NCBI RefSeq assembly: GCF_900120405.1
Contig: NZ_LT635493.1
Location: 285,037-349,036 of the forward strand
Source: Urinicoccus massiliensis
GTDB lineage: Bacteria > Bacillota > Clostridia > Tissierellales > Peptoniphilaceae
DNA: 64,000 nucleotides
Direction of reading: 5' to 3'
Both the position numbers and the translations under genes were made by a program. How positions within the stretch are numbered: position 1 is the first letter of the stretch; every line of letters begins with the position of its first letter. Positions 1-8,308 of the stretch are shown here, in pieces. The notes beneath the pieces were generated by a model. The model was not told the DNA's origin, made no database searches, and was given only the letters and a program-made list of their open reading frames with translations.

Positions 1-3000
1 CCATGACATACTTAATGACGTTTTTTGCCCAATGGTTTACAAGATCTGTCATCTTATCAAAAGGACTTCTTGCTTTTACAGTGATACTGTCCTCTTTCTT
101 TTCTTCTGTCCTTATGTCTTGAATGGGTTGACTTATTGTTGGCTTTTGGGATGGCCTTGGCTTGCGGGTCCCAATCGATGGACTTGGCTCTGTTGCCTTC
201 TTTGTTCCCACACAAACAATTTCATCTACCGACTTTATTGTTACTTCACTAGAAAGTTCCTTTCTTGCTATTTCTTTTCCATTTACATAGGTGACTTCCT
301 CAGTAATTTTTCTTTCACCGTTTTTCCCTTTTTGCACCAGTTGCTTGTAATCTTCATATTGGGAAGAATCTTTCACTACTTTCTTTTCAAAGGGTATAAC
401 CTCTGTTTTTACTTCTGTTTTTTTCTCAATTGTTTGGCCACCCTTTGTAGGTTGGTAGTTCTTTATAGCTTCTTCTAGGGCCCTTGTTGCTTGGTTGACC
501 TTGTCTTTTGTGGCTTCAGTGTCAGCATTCACTTCCTTTGCATTCTTCAGTGCTTGGTCAAATGCTTCCTTGACTTTCGGGGTAACCCAGGTCTTGTCTG
601 TAGCTACATCTGTCCCATCTTGGCTAGTTTCGTCTGCCTTCTTCACTTTTTCAGCTTTGGCAATGGCTTCTTCTAGCTTGGTCTTATCCACCTTAAGTTG
701 AATCTTTACAGTCTTATCCCCTGCAAGGTCCAGAGTCTGTTCTTCTGGTTTGTAGCCTTCTTCAGTAACTTTAATCTTATACTGCCCAGCTGCTAACTTA
801 TAAACATTGTCTGGATCTTCAGGGTTTTTCTTGTAAGAAAATACTTTAGTTCCATCCATTTTTGTTACAAGAACCTGTGCTTGCTTTGGCTCAACTTCAA
901 TTGTCAGTGTATGGTAAACAGGTGGATCTTTAAGAACAACTTCTCCATTTTCATCTAGGTTTACACTCTTAATTTGATAGTTTCCATAACCCTTTTCAAT
1001 TAAAGTATTGAGGGTCTCTACATTTGATAAGTTTGCAGCTAACCATGACCGACTTGTTTCACTGTCTGATTCTGCATTTTTAAAGGATCCATCTGGTCTC
1101 ACAAAATCAAAAAGGACTTCGATAGGATTCCTATCTCCTGATTGCCATTTAGGACTTGTTGGATCTTCTCCAACAGCCAGTAATCCCTTCAATATTTCTC
1201 CTTGGTAGGCTGTTGTTTGAATGGTGGTATAAATCGCATGGTTGCTCTTACGAATATTTTGTAAATACTTAAGACAAGTATTGATTAAATCCGTCTTATC
1301 TTGACTATCTGGCATATATTCCATGGCTTGAAGCATTAAAGCGGTATTGATGCTTGTGCCAGAGTCACTATTTCCCTTGATTCCTCCATCTTCTGCCACC
1401 ATAGATTTAAGGTTTTTAAATACCTGGTCTCTATCGTAATCAATTGGTTTTGTTCCCTTTTGATTGTATTTATTTACTGCTATAAGAGCACGAAGGTAGT
1501 TTGTATTGTTATCTTCTGCTAGCATGTTGGGATTATTCAAGCCCTTCACCAGGTCTGCCAAAATATCTTGTCCCTTATAGTTTCTAGGATCTTTATCTAA
1601 GTCTATTAGAATGAGGGCCTGCTGAGCCTTGGCGCCAAAGTATCCCTTCTTATCAGGGTAGTCTTCCATATAATCATCGTTAGTTTTCCAATCAGCTCCA
1701 GGAACAAATCCTGCTTTAGTTAGGGCGGCTGTTTCTTTTGCTGTTAGTTGATTGGGATACTTATCATCATACTTACGGACAGTTTCATAGTATTCAAGAA
1801 GTTTTTCCCGGTACTTGTTTACTGTGAAGGAAGTGTCCGGATCTTTTTCCCAAAGGGCCTTTAAAGTGATGTTTTTTTCTATTTTTTGACTAAAATCAAA
1901 GGCTTGAGGACTGACTTGTCCATCTTCCATCACTTGGTGCCAGCCTTTAAAAATATAGCCAAACTTTTTAACTTCTAAGGCTTCCACTGGGCTTCCTTGT
2001 TTTATTTCTTTAACTATGGGAGATCCAAAGTCTAAACCCCGGTCAAAGGTTACCGTTATATTTTCAATGTTTTGTTCCCACTTTGCCTTAAGCTTATAGT
2101 CTTTTTCCAAGGGCCTTGTAAAGTCAAAGGCTTCATTGTCTAGGCTTCCATCGCTCTTGACTTCATACCAACCTAAAAACTTCCATCCCGGCTTTTCCGG
2201 TGCAGGAATACCTAGGCTGTATACCTTACCCCTAGTTATTGACCTCTCTTGAATAGGACCTCCATTGTCCGGATCAAATGTGACCTTTACCTTATCTGTA
2301 AAGACCATTTGATCTGTTGAAATATAAATATTTCCTCCAAATTCTTTTACATAACGTTGGTTATTTTTTGATTCATAAAAAATTTTAATCTCTTGGTCAC
2401 TTTTCTTTAGGACCCGAATTATGTTTGGATCAGAGCCTTCATCTATTGTCACAGTGTCTTTGACTGGTTGTGGGATGATATAACCCACTGGTTGATTTTT
2501 CCAGTCCCTTGTGAAAAATTCAAAGATGTTCTCTTCTCCACCAAGTTTAACTGTATTGCTTGTAGAACTAAAACTTTCCAGCCCTTGGATTAAATCTCCC
2601 AAGGGAGAAATATCCGTCAAAAGATTGGAGTCCAGACTTAAATCTTTTAAACTTGACCCTTCAAGGCCTGCTAGGTCCTTGATTTTTTCATTGGTCAATT
2701 CGTTGCTATTGAGGTTTAACTTTTCTAGTTTAGAAAGCTTGCTAATGGGTTTTAAGCTATCTAAATGGGGACTCCCGTTAATAGTTAGTCTTTTTAAATT
2801 TTCAGCATACTCTAAACCCTCTAGTGTTTTGACCTCACCACTTGTTTTGAAGATATAAAGGTTGGTTAAGTCCTTCATATCTTTTTCTGTAATAGCATCT
2901 CCATCTTCCAGTTCTAGCTTATCCAAAATTGCTTTTCTTAGGACAGGGTCCGGAATATCAATTGCTTGTTCTGGTTTTTCCTTGACAACCACCTTGGCAT

Positions 3001-6000
3001 AGGGCCTGGAAATTGCCATTTGTTGGATTTCTTTTTCTCCTCCAGCAGCAGGAATCGAATTCTTTTGGAACTTCTCTGCTGATAGATCGTAGGTCCCCGG
3101 CTTGTCAAGCTTGATTGTCACTTTCCCTTGTTCATCCGTTTTATAGGCCTTTCCTTGAGAATCCAAGAGTTTTTTCCCGTTATTTAAAAGAGCTATTCCT
3201 TCAAGGCTTGTCGGTGTAGATCCCATTCCCTCAACGTCTAGCCGGTTTAATTGGAGGTTTAATTCCTGACCGGCCTCTACTTCATATTCTTCCGGTTCAA
3301 AATAGACATAAGAGCTGAATTTATAGTTGTCCATATAGGAGAAGTTAATATAATCCCCATCTTGAACAACATACTGACTTATACCTGCCCCTAAGCCTGA
3401 TGCTAGTAATGGAAATTTGTTATTTACATAATAGGTCCAGCCACCATAAATATTATCTGCCGGTGTTGTGCTGTCTCCTCCTGTATAATTTCCCAGAGTT
3501 TTGAGGAAGGTTCCCTGACCTTGCATATCAAATTTTTGCCGATCTGTGGTGTCAATATTTGCTGCCTTTGCACCAGCTACAAGGGCTAGACTGGCTACCG
3601 GCTGGTCAAAGGAAAGGTTTGTATAGTAGTCATAACCTTGTTTTAAATTCAGATTGGTAATTTCAAGGTTTGTTGGTTTTAAAATAGTTTCCCCAGACCC
3701 TTCAATCCGAACTTTTAGCTTAACAGAATCTACTGGCAAGGAAAGTCCGTCTGTTAAACTTTCTTCCTTTATTTTAGCATTAATCTTAAAATCTCCGGAC
3801 TTAACTAAAATAACTTGACCCGTTGCCTTATCCAAGCGTACCCCATCTTCCGGGACCACTTCCAGGCTTAGCTTGTCATTCTTTAAAGAAAGTTCTTGTC
3901 CATGGTAGAGAACTTGCAGAGTTAATTTGTCTCCAATCCGGTAGCGATCTTTCTTTCCTTCAGTAATTTTTAAGTCTAAGTCCTTTGTATAGCTTATAGC
4001 TTCATATTCTACTGCCAGAGTCGTATTTTCTTTTAAGGTAAAGCTATAACTGTATTCAATTGGAGATCCCTTGAGGTCCTGTGTCTTGTCTTGGCCGTTG
4101 ACCTTAAAGGCCTTGAGTTTTTTGCCAGCAGGGGGCTTAATGGACACTTGAATTTCTTGCCCTGGTTCCAGGTCTCCTGCTCCCGGTTGACTACTTAGCC
4201 CTTCACCATTTAGGCTGAGTTTTTTCTTTGCCACTTTGGGGCTATATTCAAAGACAACTTCTCCGGTTTTTCCATCAAAAGACTTGGTAATATCTGCCGG
4301 TTTAGTATAGCCAGCCTTGTCTTTTGCTTTGAAGGTGTATTCTTTACCTCTTGTAAAGTAATTTTCAGTAAATTTTTCAAAAATGTCTTTTTTCGCGAAA
4401 ACCTGGTCAAAATTCCTATCTAAATCAAGGGTATAGTCTATTAAATTTTTTCCACTGCCATCAGCTATTTTAGGAACAGGAAAAGTCATATCTAAGTTCC
4501 TAATCTTATACAGTTCTCTTCCTACAATGGTTTCAGGATCTAATATATCCTTGTTCGTGGCCTTGTCTACATACTTTATCGTCACCTTAACTGGGTTGAT
4601 GACTCCATGCGTGTTTTCAGGCACTGCTTGGTCTGACTGGTCATAGACCTTGGTTAAGCGAAGTTTTTTTGCATCCTCAGCCTGGTAGTTTTCATTGAAT
4701 ATCCCATAGGAGTTTGTCGGACTTCCTTTTCCTAATTTTTCCACACCTGCCGGAAGGGTACATTCTTCGATTTGGCACTTCCTAAAAGCGCCTCCTTGTA
4801 TTTCCTTAATGGTACTTGGAAGTTTTACAGTCTTCAGTTTACTATTATAGGAAAAAGCTGCTTCCTTTATTGTCTCTAAGCCTTCAGGAAGGTCTATGCT
4901 TTCTAAATTATTAGACTCAAAAGCCGCTTCCCCTATTATTTTTAAAGATTTAGGAAAAACTAAACTGGCAAATTTATTTCCCCTAAAGGCATTGTTGTCA
5001 ATTTCTTCCAATGTATCAGGTAGTTCCAAGGAGGTAATCGCTGTTTCTATTTTTCCATTGCCAAAAGCACCATATTTAAATGCTTCTTTCCCTATTTTAG
5101 TTACTGGTTTTCCTTCAATTTCCCCAGGTATTACCAGTCTTTCCGGGTTCTTCCCCCTATAGCCTGTTATCGTCACTCCTTTATTGTCATGATTTATTTC
5201 ATAGGTAAAGGCTCCTGCAGGATTTGAACTCGTCTTCTTTGTCACCAAAACTTGAATTTCGCCTGTTATTTCAGGCTTTGTCTTAGAGCTTGCTGTAACC
5301 GTGACCCAGGTGTCTTTTTCAACAGCTTGAGCCTGAAAAGTATTCCCTTCTAAGTATTTTAATACTTGGGAGTTCAAGGATTGATAGGTTACTTCTTCAT
5401 TTTCTAAGGCTTTCCCCTTGGCATCGTATACTTTGGCAAGAATAACTTGTTGTCCTCCTTCTTTTAATGGGCTAACTTGTTGTCCCCCAGCAAAAGATAG
5501 GACAATGCGAGCCGGTTGTCCAGGCTCTTCCGGAATATTTGGACCCTCTTCAGATTTTAATAGTTTTCCATAAGCAGAAGATCCCGCCGCCAAGTCTGCC
5601 AAGGCATAGTAAGGAGGATTGGATTCTTGTCCATATTGAAGACCTCCTGTCGCAGCAAATTTCCCCTCTCCACGATATAGAGATTCCAGGCCATCTACAA
5701 GAGTCTTCCCTTGTGGATTTTTTACATGGTAAGGATCCTCTCCCATGGCATAGAGGGCTTGAATGGCCCTGGATGTTGTTTCAAGGTTGATAAGAACACC
5801 CTGGTCATCCATGTTCGAAATCATTTCAAATTTATAATTTTTTAGGTCTTGGTCTTTTTTGTCATAAAGGGCTAAACTCAATACTCCCAAGTACTTATTC
5901 CCATTAATGCGTTGTAAGCCATTAATTCTTCCCTTGAGTCCAGAAAGTTCTACCTGGTCTTTTCTTTCAGCTAAGATTAGGGCAATAGCATTAATGAAGT

Positions 6001-6394
6001 ATTGTTCATCTGTGTTAGCTCCTTGAAGCCCATCTTCCATTAATTTATTTAAATTTTCTTTTCCAAAAAGCTGGTTAGGGTCTTCTCCCAGGGCCAAGGC
6101 CATAATTACATTCTTAGCAGATTTATAGTTTGGATTCTCGCTCCACTTTGTTTCATCAGTGGCCTTAGATTTTAAGAATTCTTTCTTTTCTCCCCCTTGT
6201 AGAAGAGCCAAAACTTCTTCGTAATTATAACTTGATTTATTCCCTAGAAGAGTTTTTTGAGTTGTTTCTAGGATTTCAGCCATCCTATTTTTTTGATCTT
6301 CCAAGCCACCACCTTCTCGAGCCCACAAGTTATAGGGCATCATGGTAACGATGATTGCCAAAGCCAAAAATAAGCTGACAAGTCTTTTTTTCAT
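1..6394 (-). CDS. Giant B12-riboswitch-controlled surface protein with toroid, DUF4430, LRR, FIVAR, G5 and SLH modules (partial, 3' end beyond window)
   Basis: The reading frame is open from an ATG at 6394 to the window edge: 2131 codons with no stop, C-terminus missing. A Sec signal peptide opens it (MKKR, then a hydrophobic run). Residue positions are approximate. 25-270: alpha/alpha-toroid-like helical repeats (motifs such as ALALGEDP, IQALYAMGEDP). 410-550: BspA-type leucine-rich repeats (LPEGLETIKE). 900-1025: a DUF4430-like domain (GGWTYYVNNKFP, then VVQDGDYINFSY). 1160-1290: classical LRRs. 1370-1515: InlB-type B-repeats (GWKFLGWYE, GYIFKGWHQ). 1520-1770: a second toroid-like region. 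1825-1900: PEGA-like. 1900-1975: FIVAR. 1985-2065: a G5 domain. From about 2110: the start of an SLH domain (NHWAKNVIKYV), implying wall anchoring. Toroid plus DUF4430 is the plan of animal intrinsic factor and transcobalamin. A cobalamin riboswitch lies upstream, so a role in B12 binding is inferred; adhesion is the alternative. RBS GGAGACAAAG precedes the start. Confidence 0.85.
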   Translation of the reverse strand, partial: MKKRLVSLFLALAIIVTMMPYNLWAREGGGLEDQKNRMAEILETTQKTLLGNKSSYNYEEVLALLQGGEKKEFLKSKATDETKWSENPNYKSAKNVIMALALGEDPNQLFGKENLNKLMEDGLQGANTDEQYFINAIALILAERKDQVELSGLKGRINGLQRINGNKYLGVLSLALYDKKDQDLKNYKFEMISNMDDQGVLINLETTSRAIQALYAMGEDPYHVKNPQGKTLVDGLESLYRGEGKFAATGGLQYGQESNPPYYALADLAAGSSAYGKLLKSEEGPNIPEEPGQPARIVLSFAGGQQVSPLKEGGQQVILAKVYDAKGKALENEEVTYQSLNSQVLKYLEGNTFQAQAVEKDTWVTVTASSKTKPEITGEIQVLVTKKTSSNPAGAFTYEINHDNKGVTITGYRGKNPERLVIPGEIEGKPVTKIGKEAFKYGAFGNGKIETAITSLELPDTLEEIDNNAFRGNKFASLVFPKSLKIIGEAAFESNNLESIDLPEGLETIKEAAFSYNSKLKTVKLPSTIKEIQGGAFRKCQIEECTLPAGVEKLGKGSPTNSYGIFNENYQAEDAKKLRLTKVYDQSDQAVPENTHGVINPVKVTIKYVDKATNKDILDPETIVGRELYKIRNLDMTFPVPKIADGSGKNLIDYTLDLDRNFDQVFAKKDIFEKFTENYFTRGKEYTFKAKDKAGYTKPADITKSFDGKTGEVVFEYSPKVAKKKLSLNGEGLSSQPGAGDLEPGQEIQVSIKPPAGKKLKAFKVNGQDKTQDLKGSPIEYSYSFTLKENTTLAVEYEAISYTKDLDLKITEGKKDRYRIGDKLTLQVLYHGQELSLKNDKLSLEVVPEDGVRLDKATGQVILVKSGDFKINAKIKEESLTDGLSLPVDSVKLKVRIEGSGETILKPTNLEITNLNLKQGYDYYTNLSFDQPVASLALVAGAKAANIDTTDRQKFDMQGQGTFLKTLGNYTGGDSTTPADNIYGGWTYYVNNKFPLLASGLGAGISQYVVQDGDYINFSYMDNYKFSSYVYFEPEEYEVEAGQELNLQLNRLDVEGMGSTPTSLEGIALLNNGKKLLDSQGKAYKTDEQGKVTIKLDKPGTYDLSAEKFQKNSIPAAGGEKEIQQMAISRPYAKVVVKEKPEQAIDIPDPVLRKAILDKLELEDGDAITEKDMKDLTNLYIFKTSGEVKTLEGLEYAENLKRLTINGSPHLDSLKPISKLSKLEKLNLNSNELTNEKIKDLAGLEGSSLKDLSLDSNLLTDISPLGDLIQGLESFSSTSNTVKLGGEENIFEFFTRDWKNQPVGYIIPQPVKDTVTIDEGSDPNIIRVLKKSDQEIKIFYESKNNQRYVKEFGGNIYISTDQMVFTDKVKVTFDPDNGGPIQERSITRGKVYSLGIPAPEKPGWKFLGWYEVKSDGSLDNEAFDFTRPLEKDYKLKAKWEQNIENITVTFDRGLDFGSPIVKEIKQGSPVEALEVKKFGYIFKGWHQVMEDGQVSPQAFDFSQKIEKNITLKALWEKDPDTSFTVNKYREKLLEYYETVRKYDDKYPNQLTAKETAALTKAGFVPGADWKTNDDYMEDYPDKKGYFGAKAQQALILIDLDKDPRNYKGQDILADLVKGLNNPNMLAEDNNTNYLRALIAVNKYNQKGTKPIDYDRDQVFKNLKSMVAEDGGIKGNSDSGTSINTALMLQAMEYMPDSQDKTDLINTCLKYLQNIRKSNHAIYTTIQTTAYQGEILKGLLAVGEDPTSPKWQSGDRNPIEVLFDFVRPDGSFKNAESDSETSRSWLAANLSNVETLNTLIEKGYGNYQIKSVNLDENGEVVLKDPPVYHTLTIEVEPKQAQVLVTKMDGTKVFSYKKNPEDPDNVYKLAAGQYKIKVTEEGYKPEEQTLDLAGDKTVKIQLKVDKTKLEEAIAKAEKVKKADETSQDGTDVATDKTWVTPKVKEAFDQALKNAKEVNADTEATKDKVNQATRALEEAIKNYQPTKGGQTIEKKTEVKTEVIPFEKKVVKDSSQYEDYKQLVQKGKNGERKITEEVTYVNGKEIARKELSSEVTIKSVDEIVCVGTKKATEPSPSIGTRKPRPSQKPTISQPIQDIRTEEKKEDSITVKARSPFDKMTDLVNHWAKNVIKYVM

Positions 6395-6531
6395 CTTTGT
6401 CTCCTTCCTCTTCCTTGCATCATGCATTTTTTCGACCTTCGATAATTTTTACTTTCTTTGTCTTTTAAGCATGGTCCAAAAAGTATATTTTTTCTTTTTT
6501 ACCTTCCATCTTTTTACCTATCTCAGTGCAT

Positions 6532-6579
6532 CTATTTCCTCCTCCCCCCTCTTTCCTTTAATCTCCTGAAATTTTTCAT
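6532..6579 (-). other. 15-codon leader ORF with strong ribosome binding site
   Basis: An ATG at 6579 follows a near-consensus Shine-Dalgarno (AGAAGGAGG, about 7 nt away) and opens a 15-codon, very basic reading frame ending in TAG. It lies between the riboswitch terminator and the giant surface protein gene, whose start is about 140 bases further on. It could be a leader peptide, a decayed gene start, or chance in purine-rich DNA. No homology is recognised. Confidence 0.25.
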
Positions 6580-6654
6580 GAATACTTCCTCCTTCTATAA
6601 GAAGCCCGGTCTTGTCCACCGGGTCAATCTAGTGTGGGGCATCATTTTTAGACA

Positions 6655-6692
6655 ACAAAAAACGGCCATTGAAAAAATCAACGCCCGTTTTT
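6655..6692 (-). terminator. Riboswitch-linked intrinsic terminator
   Basis: On the minus strand a long stem (AAAACGG... pairing with ...CCGTTTT, with an inner TTGA/TCAA) is followed by a T run. It sits about 45 bases downstream of the cobalamin aptamer and upstream of the surface-protein gene. It is therefore the likely OFF-state expression platform. A second hairpin (CCCGGT/ACCGGG, 6603-6623) lies just after it. Confidence 0.75.
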
Positions 6693-6734
6693 ACGTCAGT
6701 GTATAGAAAATCGTTTCCTCGCAATTTCTAGTGT

Positions 6735-6900
6735 CTCTTTTATGCATGTCTTCTGACTTATGAATCCTCATCTACCTGGCCTTCCCATTCAATCTAGCAA
6801 TTAAACAGTGGCGTGATTAAGATAGACTCCTCATTTACAGCGGCGGGACCGTGCTGGATTTACACCAGCTTCCATCTTAGCTTACGAAGTTTTCGCAAGA
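6735..6900 (-). promoter_or_regulatory. Cobalamin (B12) riboswitch
   Basis: Read on the minus strand, this carries the conserved blocks of the AdoCbl riboswitch in order: a P3/J region ending TGTAAATCCAGCACGG, then TCCCGCCGCTGTAA, then GCCACTG, GGGAAGG, and the B12-box-like AAGTCAGAAGACATGCA (6742-6758). A promoter lies just upstream and an intrinsic terminator just downstream, giving transcriptional repression when B12 is plentiful. The only gene it can control is the giant surface protein at 1-6394. Confidence 0.93.
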
Positions 6901-6939
6901 ACATAAAAAGTATTCTTATTTACATGTAATATCAATTTA

Positions 6940-6968
6940 ATTATAATCATTATCTCATTGAAATACAA
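6940..6968 (-). promoter_or_regulatory. Promoter of the B12-riboswitch/surface-protein unit
   Basis: Minus-strand TTGTAT (-35, 6963-6968), a 17-base spacer and a perfect TATAAT (-10, 6940-6945) lie about 40 bases upstream of the first riboswitch helix. The region is AT-rich, as expected for a sigma-A promoter. Confidence 0.75.
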
Positions 6969-7039
6969 GCTTTTTCCAATATGTAATTATATATACTTTA
7001 CTAAGATAAAGTACCCTTTATACTTTATTTGTTCAATCT

Positions 7040-7366
7040 ATTCAGGTGTAATTAGATATTGCACTTCTCTCAAAAACCTCGCTTAAAGAATCCTATTCTG
7101 AATCTTTTAGATCCGGCAATCATAGATATAACTGCTTTTGCGACCACAAACAAGACAAAACCTTTCTTGAATTCTTAGATTAATACGATACAAGATACTA
7201 CGATACCTTTTAAATTCAATAAATCTGTGTTATTATAGTTTTGCACTTATCTCACCCTTTCATTTTGTTGTGGTAACTTTATTGTAAAGGAAAAAAGAGA
7301 TAAGTGCATTTTTTATGGCAAAAAATAAATGTTGGAGTCTAGGGGGACCCCAACATTTATTATAGA
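7040..7366 (-). pseudogene. Decayed ISL3-family insertion sequence remnant
   Basis: 7202-7366 is almost identical to the transposase-proximal end of the intact element at 60517-61866, including the terminal hairpin, the start-codon hairpin and the first about 15 transposase codons (QNYNNTDLLNLKG). Beyond that the match is weaker but still visible. CLVCGRKSSYIYDCRI aligns with the transposase zinc-ribbon CPVCGHKTSRIHDYRL and is followed by an in-frame stop. The middle is deleted and frameshifted, and the rest of the gene and the other end are gone. It separates the lysine operon terminator from the B12 riboswitch promoter. Confidence 0.85.
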
Positions 7367-7442
7367 ACCAGAAAATATAAATTCTCTCTGGTATTTGGTC
7401 CAACTTTATGGGGTCACCACAGGTTAGACCGGGGGTTTTCTA

Positions 7443-7482
7443 ATGACAAAAAAAAGGAACCGGCCTAAGGACCGATTCCCGT
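7443..7482 (-). terminator. Terminator of the lysine fermentation operon
   Basis: Minus-strand hairpin GGAATCGGTCC / GGCCGGTTCC followed by eight T residues, directly after the kamE stop codon. Confidence 0.85.
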
Positions 7483-7495
7483 CTAAAGAGGATGC

Positions 7496-8308
7496 TTATT
7501 TACCCTCTTTTTCTTTTTGTGCTTTAATTTTTTCGGCAACTTTTTCTGCTACGAAGGTTCCTACGTCTTCTGCGAAGGTTCCTTGACCGAATCCGGCATC
7601 GTAGCCTAATTCTTTAGCCAATTCGTAGCCTACACGAGGTCCACCGCAAGCCAGGATGACCTTGTCCCGAATACCTTCTGCTTCAACTAATTCAACGAGT
7701 TCAGCAAGGTTTGGAATATGGGCATCTTTTTGGGTTACAACCTGAGAAACTAAAATTGCATCGGCATTGACTTCAATGGCTTTTGCAACAAGTTCTTCGT
7801 TGGGAACTTGGGATCCCATGTTGATGGCTTCAATTCCTTCGTAACGTTCCAATCCGTAGTGACCGGCAAAGCCCTTCATGTTCATGATGGCATCGATCCC
7901 TACTGTATGGGCATCTGTACCGGTACATGCGCCGACAATGACGATGTCGCGGCCGATGTTTTCTTTAATGAATTCTTCAACTTCTCCACGAGAGAGAACT
8001 TCTGTATCTACTTTTGGTACATAGATTTTTGTATAGTCGATGGTTACAGGCATTTTTGCATAGACAACAAAGTAGGTGTAGGGAATTCCTAGACCCTTGC
8101 TGTAAACAACGCTTGGATCTTTGAAGCCTTGTTTTAAAACGATTTGTTTTGCTGCTTCTGTGGCTTCTAATCCCGGGGGCACTGGAAGTGTGAATGACAT
8201 TTGAACCATTCCATCATTTAAAGCATCACCATAAGGTTTAACGGCTGTTAAATCTACCTCTTGTGCTTCCTCGTTCATATTTGTATTTAATTTCATTCCA
8301 GCTGTCAT
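7496..8308 (-). CDS. kamE: Lysine 5,6-aminomutase beta subunit (B12-binding)
   Basis: 270 residues. It is the small subunit of the adenosylcobalamin- and PLP-dependent enzyme that moves the terminal amino group of beta-lysine to give 3,5-diaminohexanoate. The C-terminal half is a Rossmann-like B12 domain with the base-off motif DAHTVG, where His134 is the lower cobalt ligand. Lys145 in NMKG sits where the Clostridium sticklandii enzyme has its PLP-binding Lys144. The ATG overlaps the kamD stop (ATGA), consistent with translational coupling and a 1:1 subunit ratio. RBS GGGAGG is visible. It is the last gene of the operon, and a terminator follows. Confidence 0.95.
   Translation of the reverse strand: MTAGMKLNTNMNEEAQEVDLTAVKPYGDALNDGMVQMSFTLPVPPGLEATEAAKQIVLKQGFKDPSVVYSKGLGIPYTYFVVYAKMPVTIDYTKIYVPKVDTEVLSRGEVEEFIKENIGRDIVIVGACTGTDAHTVGIDAIMNMKGFAGHYGLERYEGIEAINMGSQVPNEELVAKAIEVNADAILVSQVVTQKDAHIPNLAELVELVEAEGIRDKVILACGGPRVGYELAKELGYDAGFGQGTFAEDVGTFVAEKVAEKIKAQKEKEGK

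Noticed and set aside
32-6706. Several 60-148 codon plus-strand frames and a 66-codon minus-strand frame in the first 6.7 kb
   Set aside because: They are shadows of the single minus-strand frame open from 6394 to the edge, which has a signal peptide and recognisable domains, or lie in the riboswitch leader.
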